Source: Miscanthus floridulus (Eukaryota; Streptophyta; Magnoliopsida; Poales; Poaceae). Taken from it: a stretch of 64,000 nt of DNA. The stretch is from contig NC_089593.1 in NCBI RefSeq assembly GCF_019320115.1, forward strand, positions 16,208,221-16,272,220. Reading direction: 5' to 3'. This document shows positions 11,035 through 21,856 of this stretch, one piece after another; the first letter of the stretch is position 1, and each line of letters begins with the position of its first letter. Under the pieces are notes generated by a model, which saw only the letters and a program-made list of their open reading frames with translations, ran no database searches and was not told the origin of the DNA. Made by a program: the position numbers and the translations under genes.

Positions 11035-12059
11035 ATGGTTGCTACCAGGAGAAGTGCTTCACAAGGTGCTGGAAGGAATCCTGCCAATTCTAATCCACTG
11101 TCATCCAATTCCCCATCTATAGAGCAAGCTTTGATAACGCAGACTCAGTTATTACAGACTATTGCTCAAAATGTGTTGAATAACTCACAACAAGCGCCAC
11201 CTACTGAAAAGCGTAGTGAGTTTATGAAGGACATCCACCGACATTCTCTCATACAAGCAAACCACTAGAAGCTGATGACTGGCTTAGAGCTGTGGAGTGA
11301 CAATTGGACGTAGCTTAGTGCGATGACCATGAAAAGGAGCTTTATGCTTCTGGTCAACTGCAAGGAACTGCCCAAGATTGGTGGGAGTCATTTGAGTATG
11401 GGCGTCCCAACAATGCTCCTGCTATCACCTGGCAGGAATTCAAGGAGAATTTCAGGTCCTACCATGTCCCGTTAGGTGAGGTAGAACTTAAGCAAGAAGA
11501 GTTCCTCAACTTGAAGCAAGGATCTATGTCAGTGTGTGAGTATCGTAACCGGTTCACTCAATTGTCATGCTATGCTCCAAAAGAGGTGGATAGTGATGCT
11601 AAAAAGCAAAAATGCTTTTGGAAAGGACTGAATGATGGGTTGCAACTACAGCTAATGATCGTGGTGTATGTCGACTATCAAACATTGGTGGACAGAGCAA
11701 TTGTAATTGAGAATAAGCGTCGAGAGATGGAAGAGAAAAAGAGAAAATGTGACCTTCAATGCCAGTTAAGGAATACTCGTCTCTATTTCGCTACACAACT
11801 AGAATATCAGTCACACACTATGAATCTGCTTGTAAGTAATGGTCAAGATCAGTATCATCAACCTAATGATGAACTGCAACATTTTAGTTCTCAAGAGCCA
11901 TGTCTGTCATCTCCCACTATCACCTTGATAATGACAAATATTTCTACTAGTAAGGAAGGTTATGATTGTGGTGGGATTGAACACTATAAGAACGATTGTT
12001 TTGAGAAGTTTGCTGAGAGTAATCGAAGCCAGAATCAACAGCAGCAGGAGTCAGAATAG
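11035..12059 (+). pseudogene. Broken gag of the Del/Tekay-like element
   Basis: Gag builds the virus-like particle of the retrotransposon. The start ATG at 11035 follows AAAACAG and opens MVATRRSASQG. The frame shifts near 11228. The shifted frame gives the conserved retrotransposon gag core (PLEADDWL, then GTAQDWWESF and WQEFKENFRSYHVP), with two in-frame stops near 11299 and 11314. The piece from 11511 carries the rest (KQGSMSVCEYRNRFTQLSCY) and a tail with DCGGIEHYKNDC, a damaged CCHC zinc knuckle missing its first Cys. Coding sense is clear but the protein cannot be made as it stands. Confidence 0.85.
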
Positions 12060-12189
12060 AACATCCATATGGAGCAGGTACAAGGCAATAAGTTAAAGCG
12101 AAACTACATTCAAGGCTGGTTAAACAATGTGGATCTGATTACCACTCATGGAGCTAAGGAGGTTGTTTATGGTTTGATTGTAGTAAGCT

Positions 12190-12681
12190 CAGACACTTCT
12201 ATGGTGTTATTTGACCCCTAGTGCGTCACATTCATTTACCTCTAGAGAATATGTGGAAGAACATAAGATAACTATGCTTCCGATGAGGAAACCTCTAATA
12301 GTTAACTCTCTAGGAGGAGAAAAGAAGGCAAACCGCTTATGCCCAAAAGTTAGTCTTAACATAAAAGGGAGGAACTTTGAGGCCAACCTTATAGTTTTGG
12401 AGTTAATGAACATTGATGTTATCCTTGGAAATGGATGGTTATCTACTTGTAAAGGAGTGATTAAGTATGCCTAGTGTTCGATGCTTCTAACCACACCGTC
12501 AGGAGAAAGAATTGAGTATGAAGGTATTCAACCTGGACCTGAGGAATACGAGAATGACCTATTAGAAGGTGCATCCTGTGAGGATAGTAAAGTGGACTGT
12601 GAGTTTTCAGATGTCAGTGTAAAGGAGCAAACACCATTGGAGTATCTCAACACGAGAGATGATCGTGCTTATTCAGATTAA
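12190..12681 (+). pseudogene. Retroviral-type aspartic protease remnant
   Basis: The stretch encodes part of a retropepsin-like domain. The active site normally reads DSGAS or DTGAS after two or three hydrophobic residues. Here VLFD is followed by CCCTAGTGCG, where one extra base puts the frame out and the residues would be altered (Pro-Ser in place of Ser-Gly). Downstream, SHSFTSREYVEEH and MNIDVILGNGWL (the usual ILG-D/N-W flap region) confirm the family. A second short frame (12481-12681) continues toward the linker before reverse transcriptase, but none follows. The next recognisable item is the 3' polypurine tract. Confidence 0.75.
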
Positions 12682-12805
12682 CCAACCAGGATCTTAGAAT
12701 GGCTCTTAATGAAAGATATAACTTAGAAAAAATGAGGATCGAATAAAGGCAGAGTATCTCTATCTCTTGGTCGACGTCTTTCGAATCTTGGGGATGAGAT
12801 TCATC

Positions 12806-12820
12806 TTAAGAGGGTAGAAT
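12806..12820 (+). other. Polypurine tract of the outer element
   Basis: TAAGAGGGTAGAAT directly abuts the 3' LTR start TGTAACACCC at 12821; plus-strand priming normally occurs at such a purine run. Confidence 0.75.
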
Positions 12821-13869
12821 TGTAACACCCTAAAATTTGCCTCTTTTGAAAATAGGTTTAAAATGATTTGTTTCTGAATTTTGTGCTCATGAAATATAGG
12901 AAAAAGAAAATTTTTCATTAAATTCAAATTCATCATAAGGTTTAGCAACATGTTTGTGCATACATGCTGGTGCATTTGTTTCTTTGAATTGTGTGGAGTT
13001 GATTCAAATTGAAAACATTTGAAATGCTTTTGAAAAATAAATTTGAAAATGGCTTTGAAGTAAAAGAAAAGAGGAAAAAAGAGAATTAGAAAAATAAAAG
13101 AATTTAAAAAGGTGTAAAATTTATTTTTGGAGAACTTACTAAAATTCCTCATTTTTAATTAAGTTGAAAAGTGTATTTGAAACCTTATTCAAATTTGATT
13201 TGATTCATATTTGAATTTGGTTTGGGAATATAAAAGGAAAAGAAGAAAAAACTCTCCCTCTCTCTTTTGGCCCGTGGCCGCAGGCAGCCCAGCAGGTCGG
13301 CCTATTTGCTTTCTTCCCCCGCGCCTCCGTTCTCGGCCCGCTCCCACTCTCCCGCGTGGCCCAGCAAGTCATCCCCACGTCCTAAGCCGCAGCCCAGCAC
13401 CGACGCGCCTCGGCCCAACATGGGCAGGCCGGCCCTGCAAGCGCACCGATCCGCTCCGCCCTCCCTCTCTCTTGCGCTGACAGGTGGGGCCTCCCTATCA
13501 GGCTCGCCTTCTACCTTTCGTCGCCGCACCATGTGCCCGCGCCCACGCCGTCTCCATCCTTTGGCGTGCCGCCCATGACTTTCCGCGCCCTTATATGCCA
13601 CACCGCACTGCACCGCTTCTCTACCCCAGTCCTAGGGTGCCGCAGCCGCGCCGTGACCTAGCGCCGCTGTCCGCCGTCGCCCAACCAAGCACAGTGCCGT
13701 CTCCTCTTGCTCCGTACTGCCAAAATCCCCTTGGGGGAGTTCACCCTCCTTTCCTCTCTCTCTCCTGGTGTCCTCGTCTTGTGTTTTTGTGGATCGTAGA
13801 CCAAAAACCGTGAACGCCGCCGAGCTTCTCAACGCCGACCATGGCGCCGCCGCATATGAGCTCGCCGCC

Positions 13870-14264
13870 TGTCGATGTTTCACCACCGATAGCTTGCCAC
13901 GGGGGTACCTAGGGCAGTATGTTTGGGCTTCAGCGTATGCGGAACTCGACGGTTAACGCAAGAGACATTCGATTTATCCTGGTTCGGACCCTCGATTATT
14001 GATCGAGTAATAGCCCTACGTCCAGTCGGCGTTAGCCTTTGCGTTGGATTGATTGTAAGGTGTTGTGTTGTCATCCAAAGTCCTCTCTCTAGGAACCCTG
14101 TCCTCCTTTATATAGTCAGGGGGTCAGAATCCTAGTCGTTTTACAATGAGAGTTCCTAGTAGGATTACAGAATAATACTACGACTAAGATTACAGGAGAA
14201 GAATCCTAGTTAGACTAGATCTTCTCCCTTCCTTGTGAGGTATCCCGTGGGTCCCGCACCGACA
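13870..14264 (-). repeat. LTR of nested element (3' in its orientation)
   Basis: 395 bp, TG/CA ends. It retains a 16-base stretch with TTTATATAGTCAGGG (about 14108) that the other copy lacks. Confidence 0.92.
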
Positions 14265-14384
14265 AGCCCCTGAGCACTTCATGGTTGAGCTCTGGAAGCC
14301 TCGTCTTGTTCCTTCAGGTCTTGTCGAGCAGGAACAAGCGTCGTCCGAGTGCTTTCTTGAGCGAAACCATGTAGCGCTTCATGA

Positions 14385-14835
14385 GATCTTCGCGTGGTGT
14401 ATACCTTTTTTTGAAGAAAAAAGTACTCCCATTTGGGTGTAGCCCCCGAGCCTCTTGCTGTTTGGCACAAGGAGCTGGAGGGTCTTCTCTTGAAATCGCT
14501 CTGATTCTTCATTGAAGGGCTCCTGAGCATGTACCCGAGTTCTTTGTCAAAAGGAGCTCGGGTATTGCTATGTCCGGATTCTTTTTGTCATGTGGCCTTG
14601 AAGTGGTCCATCTTGAAGAAGTCTTCTGAGTGATGTGCGCTTTTTTGAAGGAAAAAGTGCACTCACTGAGTGTAGCCCCCGAGCCTCTTGCTATTTGGAA
14701 CAAAAAGTTGGAGGGTCTTGAATCTTATGTTTGTTTGAAAAACTGTTGTCTTGAGGAATTCTTCTGAGTGATGTGCGCTTTTTTTGAAGGAAAAAAGTGC
14801 ACTCTCTGAGTGTAGCCCCCGAACCTCTTGCTGGG
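14385..14835. repeat. Three degenerate repeats in the nested element
   Basis: A unit of about 75-80 bp (GTGATGTGCGC, a TTTTTTGAAGGAAAAAGTGC core, then GTGTAGCCCCCGAGCCTCTTGCT) occurs near 14385, 14622 and 14761. Each contains a short inverted pair (GCACTTTTT / AAAAAGTGC). It lies just inside the 3' LTR in element orientation, a usual place for internal repeats in gypsy elements. Confidence 0.8.
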
Positions 14836-15284
14836 TTCTTTTATCCAAAAAGAACTTGGATAAGGGTTCTTGGCATGTTCTCTGGTAGTATGCTGTTGTC
14901 AGATGTAGTTATATGGTGGTGGTTGATAGTAAATGTTGTTCGTTCATGAGTTGTACAGTGTTGGTATATTCTTCCGGATATGCTCGTTCTTGAGTACTGC
15001 TCCTTCACGCCTATGTCCTATTTTATTGAATTATGTCTTTTCACTATGTCCTTTGTTAGGTTTGTTCCGTTGGTGCTCCTGGTCTATGTGCACCGCTTCT
15101 TTGGCCTATAAATATCCTCCTTGTGTGCTGTTTTGATTCATCGAGCATTCTGTTGCGTGGTGTGAAATCTCCGTAGTCATGAATCTGGTAGTTTGTGAAG
15201 TAGAGCAGCCTCCGAGCGTATTTTGTAGTTGTTGTGTATCTTGCCATAGCTGGAGGGAGTCTTGTGATAGGGATTAGAGGTAGG

Positions 15285-15524
15285 CTAATCCCACAGCAGT
15301 ATTGTACTTGAAAGTACGTGGCGGTAGTCGGAGGGAGTCCCAAAAGTAACTAGTAAAGTAATTTGTCCAAGTGGCATTGCTGCCTTGCCGGGTACTATGC
15401 CATAAAAAGGCGTGCTTGTTGGTGTAATCATCCCGGCGAGTTGTAGTCCCATCTTCCTTAGAGTTTCTGAAAAAATGATGTTGAGTCCGGCTCCCCCGTC
15501 GATTAGTACTTTCGTGATAGTCAT
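15285..15524 (-). pseudogene. Aspartic protease fragment of nested element
   Basis: The frame gives VLIDGGAGLNIIFSETLRKMG, the retropepsin active-site region with the Asp-Gly-Gly-Ala variant common in plant gypsy elements. The flap and C-terminal half (GIVPGKAAMPLGQITL) follow before the frame ends. It shares the reading frame of the gag pieces upstream, consistent with one gag-pro polyprotein now interrupted by stops. No reverse transcriptase follows. Confidence 0.75.
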
Positions 15525-15614
15525 ACCGGCAATAGTTGGATCTAGAACCAGTGGGTAATGGCCTGTGTTTCCTATGCTAGTCCATTGGTATTCTCTTGAA
15601 AATTGGATTGGATA

Positions 15615-17810
15615 CTATGACCAATTAAGATATCTTGGTGTAGTCGGTTCTGCTGCCATGATGGTTCGTAACGCTAGCTTTTCTTGATGTTTGCTTCTGA
15701 AATCTGGAACCCCGGCAAAGATTACTGCTACTGTCCCCCTGGATTTTTGGAATCCCTTGTCTTCATGGTTGTCTTCTTCTTTTTTCTGATTGCCTTCTTT
15801 GGTATTCTCCTTACTATCTTTTCTTGTGTATCGATCTTTGAAGGTGTAGCAATCTTCGATGGTGTGATTTCCTTTGGGGTGCAAGATGCAACGCATGTTT
15901 TCAATGTCGTCATACCTTCTGGGCTTTGAAAACTTCCTTGATTTGTCAGTCACTGCTACGGTGTTGTCTGGTCCACGTTTTCTTTCCTGATGTCTGTTGT
16001 TTCGATGATTTTGCTTGTCCGGGTTGTCTCGGTTGTTTCTATCCGGGAATCTTTCTCGTGTCTTTTCCTCTGCGGTAATCATCTTTTCCACTGTTCGTCT
16101 GAATTCTTCATTGTTTCTTGGGTTTTCTTTGCAGAAGTCTTGAAATTGCCACCTAGCCATGATTCTGTGAGAGAAAGCTTCGATTACTTCTCGTTGGGTG
16201 ATGTCATGTACTTGAGCTCGTAGTTCGCCAAATCGTCGATAGTAATTTCTGAGACTTTCATCTCCTTTCTGCTTGAGTCCTTTTAACTCTGCGTGGGTGA
16301 TTGGGTGTGTAATGATACCCGCAAAATTTTCATAGAAAGCTCTTTGCAAGTCCTCCTAATTTCTGATTGATCCTAGATTCAATTTGTCAAACCATTGAAG
16401 GGGCATGGTTTCTAGGGCCATGGGAAAGAACAAGGTCTTGATGTCATCGTCTCCTCCGGCCAATTCAATCGATTACGAGTAAATCCTGAGCCACTGCCTT
16501 GGTTCGGTCTTGCCATCATACTTGAAGTGGTTGGACGGCTTGAACTTGTGAGGCAGTCGTATTGAAGCAAGTCTGTTTGCAAAACAGGGGAATCTATCGT
16601 GCGTTCTGGCTTCTGTGTATTCTAATTTAGCTCCCCCTTCTTGCCAACTATTGTCTTGGTGAGAGTAGTTTTACGTGGCTGTCCGAGTAGGTGCTTTGCT
16701 TCTAGCCTTTCTTGGCTGTTTGACTCGGTCGTTTTGACTATGGCTTCTTCTACTTTCTCTGTTGTAACTTCCACTTGGTCCAAGTCTCTCGAAAGCGAAC
16801 TTCCTTTGATTTTGATCTTCCTGCTCATGAGATGTTGACCTGTCAGGTAGTCTTGAGCGGGCCCTTACGTCATGTGTCCTTAGGACTGTTGATCGGAGGA
16901 AGTCCTAGAGCTGTTCTTGTTTTTCACTGGGATGTGAAGTCGCCCTGAGTTCTTCTAGTGCTTCTCGGATCTTATCGTAGGATGTATTCGCCGGTCGTCC
17001 TTCTTTGACCTCTCGCTCTGATTTTCTTCTATTGTACTCGGCTAGGTCTGACTCATATCTGATCCAAGCTTCCTTGTGCTGCTTAGCACGACATTGATGT
17101 CCTTGTTTCAATTTGTTCTTTCTCTCTCTGGCTTGCCTCTGACTCTCGGTCTCACCATCGTGCCCCTGGGTAAATGGTGATATGTTGGACTCAGATTCAT
17201 CTGAAGACCTGACGTCAGGCGCTTCTAGGGGGACCAATGGTGATCAAGGACGGTGAATCATGAATACTTCTTGAGCGTGAGTTGTTCTATCATTGGCGTT
17301 GGTTTCCGTACTGTTAGAGTTGTTGATAACTTTAGTAGAGGTTTTAGGGTCGCAGATCAAGTCTCCTTCTTGGTAGGGTAGAGCTGTTGTTGTTGTGTCA
17401 ACTAGTCAGACACTGCTATCCTCATAAACAGAACCTGGCTAATGGATGATGCAGTCTTGAGATGTTACGGTTAGTATGAGACCTTCTTGAGCTCCTGTTA
17501 GTGGTATTCCAAGCACTAGATTAAGAGATCTTTTTAGCTGTGCTCGATAAGACGTTGCCATGTTGCTGAGACCGAACGGAAAAGGACCTGTCTTCTTTAA
17601 AGTACTCTGAGAGTTGTATTCTTGATAGGTTGATGTCGCGTTTCGGAGCCTTGTCGGAAAAGAACTTGGTTTTCTGAAAGAACTTGGATAAGACTCTGTC
17701 TCAGAAGCGGAGCCTGAGTTTGAATCGGATGCGTGAAGCCGCAAAATCTGAGTTGGATCGGACATCGTGAGCTGCGCGAATCTTCCAGCAAGTTGATCTG
17801 TTGTAGTCAT
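15615..17810 (-). pseudogene. Gag of nested gypsy element, interrupted by stops
   Basis: Pieces at 17810-17439, 17237-16905 and 16349-15615 lie in the same frame, separated by stop codons. The first opens MTTTDQLAGRFAQLT. The second is charged and probably coiled-coil (ESQRQARERKNKLKQ). The sequence between (about 16500-16350) reads FPMALETMPLQWFDKL, and the third piece opens QRAFYENFAGI and continues GDESLRNYYRRFGELR; both are conserved parts of the retrotransposon gag capsid. A very basic region (RNNRDNPDKQNHRNNRHQER) follows, with CILHPKGNHTIEDC as a zinc-knuckle-like end. The element could move only with proteins from a complete relative. Confidence 0.82.
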
Positions 17811-17976
17811 CGAAATAGAATGGTCTTCATGGTGATCTGAATTTTCGAGGAGACGGCTTTGGAGCTTGCCATTGTCACCTGCCTTGTAGATCTATGAACC
17901 GAAGGTGAAGGTTAAACCTATCGAGAAGATCATGTTGTCGAGGTCCATCGAGCTCTCAAATGCAAAGTCACCGAAA

Positions 17977-17997
17977 GCCCCTACCTGGCGCGCCAGC
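17977..17997 (-). other. Primer-binding region of nested element
   Basis: On the minus strand GCTGGCGCGCCAGGTAGGGG immediately follows the LTR end CATCGACA. The GGCGCGCC palindrome plus AGGTAGGGG recurs in grass gypsy elements at this position. The tRNA was not identified by eye. Confidence 0.65.
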
Positions 17998-18376
17998 TGT
18001 CGATGTTTCACCATCGATAGCCTACCACGGGGGTACCCGGGGCAGTATGTTCGGGTTTCAGCGTATGCGAAACTCGACGGTTAATGCAAGAGACAGTCGA
18101 TTTATCCTGGTTCGGACCCTCGATCGTTGATCGAATAATAGCCCTACGTCCAGTCGGCGGTAGCCTTTGCGTTGGATTGATTGTAAGGTGTTGTGTTGTC
18201 GTCCAAAGTCCTATCTCTAGGAACCCTGCCCTCCTTCAGAGTCCTAGTCGGTTTACAATGAGAGTTCCTAGTAGGATTACAGAATAATACTACTACTAAG
18301 ATTACAGGGGAAGAATCCTAGTTAGACTAGATCTTCTCCCTTCCTTACGAGGTATCCCATGGGTCCCGCACCGACA
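17998..18376 (-). repeat. LTR of nested element (5' in its orientation)
   Basis: 379 bp, matching the other LTR, with scattered substitutions and one 16-base deletion that removes the TTTATATAG box. Confidence 0.92.
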
Positions 18377-20640
18377 CCGCCTGCCACCTACACCGCTCGA
18401 TCCAATCTCGGTCGCCCGCATCTGATCCGACGGTTGAGATTTCATCATACCCCTTCACGTGGCTATCTTGCTAAAGAGCCCCTCGGTTTCTTCAAAATAG
18501 AACCCGCGGTCCAAAGCGCAATCACAGATTACGTTATCTTTTTTGGAAAGCGTAGTTTCATTGGTTTAGTCTAAAATACGTTTTCACTTATTTACAGATT
18601 TGCCACTAATCTTGTTTTAGCCATAAAATCTCGGTTTTAACTCCGATTTGACCCGTTCAAATTGTGTTAGGTTTGTAATTTCATAATCTACATATTCATA
18701 CTACTGTTAAATATGTTTTCAACTTTTAAAATTTAAGGTTAGATTTAATCTATTATTTTACTAAAGGAAATCTTGTTTATTTCATATCTTCTACGTTTTA
18801 GCTCCGAATTGACCCGTTCAAGTTGTGCTAGATTCATTGCAATGAGATCTACGCATTAGTAATAATGTTTACCATATTACTATTTATGAAATTTCATGGT
18901 TTAAATCATATCTTGATTAATGATTATGCAACTGGATTTTATAAATAAAATATGGTTTGTTTTACTTTAGTTTTATAATTCAAATCTAAAATTTGACTTG
19001 ATTCAATTTATAATATTTATAAAATATTTTATATATACAAATTTATAAGGTTAAAATAAATGAAGTCTATAGTTTTCTTTTCCACGTATTAAGCAGATCT
19101 ATCGGTAGTTGTATCTTTTTCACTATAGCTCCGATTAGCGTGCTTTTCGTGTCTGTATGTTCGTAGCAAGACATAGATTCGTTTTATAAGCTTTTCATCC
19201 TGATTTTATGTTTAGTGTACTGTTCTAATTTAGATCTATTGATTGCTTCGTGTATGATTGCATGGATGCTTGTGTGGTGCTTTATGATTTTGTCCAATCG
19301 GTGAGCTATACGTGGTAAATCAAGAAGCGGATCTTTGAAGGTTTATACAAGAAGAAGGATCAGGGTTTTAAGGCAAGTATAGCATGGGATCTTCCTTGTT
19401 GTCCTATACACCTTTAATCATTTAAATCATACTGTATGTGTCTACCTTGATTACCACTAAGTATTTTCTAGTGCTTTGTACCTTTGCCTTGTTACCTATG
19501 GGTATTGCATTGGGTAGTATGATGCTAGTGCTCAATTAAAGACCATGATCTTGTAACTTGACTAAAGGTATATGCAATAAACACTAAAAGATGCTTTTTA
19601 GCAACATGGAAACAAGGGGCTGGAGTGTTTAGCTACTTTCTAAATGCTCTTGATTCCTCTCTCTAAGGACTTATCTGTAAGTGGTCATCCAGAACTTACA
19701 GTACAACTGTGAGGGCTATATGGCTCTAGCTTTAGCTCAGTATGAGGACCTTTTCTAGCTTGTTAGTGCTTACCTTTATGGCGCAAGAGGGGCTCCGATT
19801 TATATGATCTTGGCCTGCCAAGAGGGTGCACTTTGGTTTCTTTGTATTTTGTTAGTCACTTCTTGGAGGGGGTTCATGCTTATTGATGGGGAAACCTTAG
19901 CGGCCCTAATTTGTTAGACAAACCTTTGAAAGACTTTATAGTGAACCCTGCCAACCTTCCTTGGTAGTGGGTCAAGAGGCTCGTGACCTCGGGCGAAAGG
20001 GTAAATCACGACTCACAGTGAAAGTGTACAACCTCTACAGAGTGTAAAACTGGTATATCAGCCGTGCTCATGGTCACGAGCGGCCTTAGAATATTTACGG
20101 AATAGATGATGAACACTAATGATATGGATGATGAAGATGCTCACTAATGGTTAATTGTTTATGCTATTCATTATTCATGTTTACCCGATCATGTGTTACA
20201 TGGGCTTGAGATAAACTTGTTGCTACTCCTATGCTAAAATTGTGACCACTAAAAGCTAATCGTAGTTAAACCAATGTCAGCCTTTTGAGCCTCATGAACC
20301 CCATGTTATATTTGTTGAGTACGACATATACTTATGCTTGCTTTACTTTTTAAATCTTTGGAAAAATCTCGGATGAGTACCAGATTGGTAGAGTTTGGAT
20401 GAATTAGGCTTGTGATCAACCAGTCAGTTGTCCCTGTGGATTTGGAGTCTTCGTCTAAAGATCGGAGTTGTCTTTCCGCTGTCTATACTCTGAGGTTATA
20501 ATCTTTATACTAATATGCTATGTATTTAAGCATTGTCTTTTGATATTACCCTTATTTATAGCTATATGTGAGATTTGACTTCCTAGACTCATATATGGTG
20601 TGTATCTGGTTTTGTTCTTAAAACCGGGTACTACATTGTA

Positions 20641-20829
20641 GCCAACCAACTATGCAAAACGCAGGTAAGTCACAATGTCAAGTGTAATAACGTCATTTTC
20701 TTTGCACACTTGTGGAAACAACTCGTTGCCTTCTTGTCAATATATACACACTTTGATTTTGATCCGCAATGTGGCCCCCTAATTTGTTTCAGATTCTTGT
20801 CATAGTGGCACAACCAGTGGGATTTTATA
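20641..20829. other. Low-copy block A, right part
   Basis: This continues the sequence interrupted at 7738 by the retrotransposon. GCCAACCAACTATGCAAAAC and GCACACTTGTGGAAACAACT align with block B at 22066-22260. No coding signal. Confidence 0.8.
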
Positions 20830-21856
20830 TCTTACTATTACTAATTAGAGGCTCCAACGAAGGCACCACATTAATTATCACAAGACACACTAAGAAAAAG
20901 GATAAATCTTAGAAATTCTCACAATAATCAGAAGCATCTAGCCTTTAATTTGGTAGATTCAAATCATCATCACCGATAATGGCCATTGGATCTATTGTAA
21001 TTTATAAAAAGAAATTACCCACCTCTGCCATTATGAAAATACTTAAAGTAACCCCCTAATTTTGCATATAAATTGCCCACTCCTGCCATTACGAAAGAAA
21101 ATTTAGAAGAACCCCCTAAATTTGTATATAAATTACTCACATCTGTCATTATGAAACATAATTCAAAATAACTCCCTCATATTGCATCTAAATTACCCGT
21201 CATTACTATTATGAAAGATAATTTAAAATAGTCCTCCAACTTTGTGTCTAGATTACCCACATCCGTCATTATGAGAGATAATTTAAAATATAATTCCCTA
21301 ATTTTGTATTTAGGTTACTCACATATGTCATTATGAAAGATAATTTAAAATACATAATAATGATTTTGTAAATTATCCACCTCTATAATTATCAAAGATA
21401 TGAAAAATAACCTCCTAAACTAACATTCAACCTACAAATTATATTTGTTTTACCTAAGCCATTATAAAAAAACAAAAATATTTCTCAAATCTACGTGTGA
21501 ATAGTAATATGTGCCATTACAAAAAATAAATCGATATCCATAAAGTATGAGACATACATATTTCTAAAGTATAAACTTCTGCAACCATGAAATTAATTAC
21601 CCATAATGTTATACTTCATCATTTGTACTAAGTAAACATATATACATTAGCATATATATTTATTTTAATAGCTTATGAAGCATTGAAAAATATTTAATTG
21701 ACAAACCGCACAGAAATTTATAATTAGTTGTTTTAAATAAGTTTATATATTTTAATTGAAACATTATGTCATATCAATATTAGTATTTTAATTTTAAGCA
21801 CTCTATGATATATAAAACAATACTGGACACATATAAGTCTGTGATATAACAAATTC
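20830..21856 (+). mobile_element. Helitron copy 1, 3' truncated
   Basis: It begins TCTTACTATTACTAATTAGA after an A, and is similar along its length to the complete Helitron at 35457-38001. The paralogous sequence at 22260 reads TTTTATATTTATATG without it, consistent with insertion between A and T. Similarity to copy 2 ends at about 21856, where block B starts, and no hairpin plus CTAG end is present, so the 3' half is missing. No Rep/helicase gene: non-autonomous. Confidence 0.75.
21000..21370 (+). repeat. About six 60-bp degenerate repeats inside Helitron copy 1
   Basis: The unit reads approximately AAATTACCCACCTCTGCCATTATGAAAGATAATTTAAAATAACCCCCTAATTTTG with variation. Six or so units run head to tail. 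The equivalent region in copy 2 (about 35638-35895) has only four or five. Confidence 0.85.

Larger units (their letters stand above)
13870..18376 (-). mobile_element. Nested gag-protease-only Ty3/gypsy element, TSD CCGCC
   Basis: This 4.5-kb element lies in the outer 3' LTR. Two copies of a roughly 390-bp LTR (13870-14264 and 17998-18376) bound it, and CCGCC flanks it at 13865-13869 and 18377-18381. In its own orientation the LTR starts TGTCGGTGCGG and ends CATCGACA. Next to the 17998 LTR lies GCTGGCGCGCCAGGTAGGGG (minus strand), a primer-binding region. Next to the 14264 LTR is the purine run CTCAGGGGCTT. Coding remnants cover gag and protease only, and the space that should hold reverse transcriptase and integrase is missing. 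By eye the LTRs differ at about 6%. Confidence 0.92.
7739..20635 (+). mobile_element. Del/Tekay-like Ty3/gypsy retrotransposon, non-autonomous, TSD TTGTA
   Basis: LTRs begin TGTAACACCC and end in GGGTGCTATA (5') or GGGTACTACA (3'). TTGTA flanks both sides (7734-7738 and 20636-20640). The primer-binding site TGGTATCAGAGC matches initiator tRNA-Met, as in chromoviral gypsy elements. The interior (9860-12820) holds remnants of gag and protease only; reverse transcriptase, RNase H and integrase are absent. The 3' LTR is split by a second element (13870-18376). By eye the two LTRs differ at about 5-6% of sampled positions. An unoccupied paralogue of the target is present at 22053-22075. Confidence 0.93.
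12821..20635 (+). repeat. 3' LTR (about 3.3 kb without the insertion)
   Basis: It runs from TGTAACACCC to GGGTACTACA. Removing the nested element (13870-18376) and one copy of its CCGCC duplication rejoins GCTCGCCGCC to TGCCACCTACACCG, as in the 5' LTR at 8806-8824. The span 18712-19918 has no counterpart in the 5' LTR. It contains a second, diverged copy of the TTTGACCCGTTCAAATT phrase, so it is probably original LTR sequence. Confidence 0.92.

Noticed and set aside
21000..21370. Regular 60-bp repeats considered as a CRISPR-like array
   Set aside because: Units are degenerate head-to-tail repeats without unique spacers, inside a Helitron in a plant genome.
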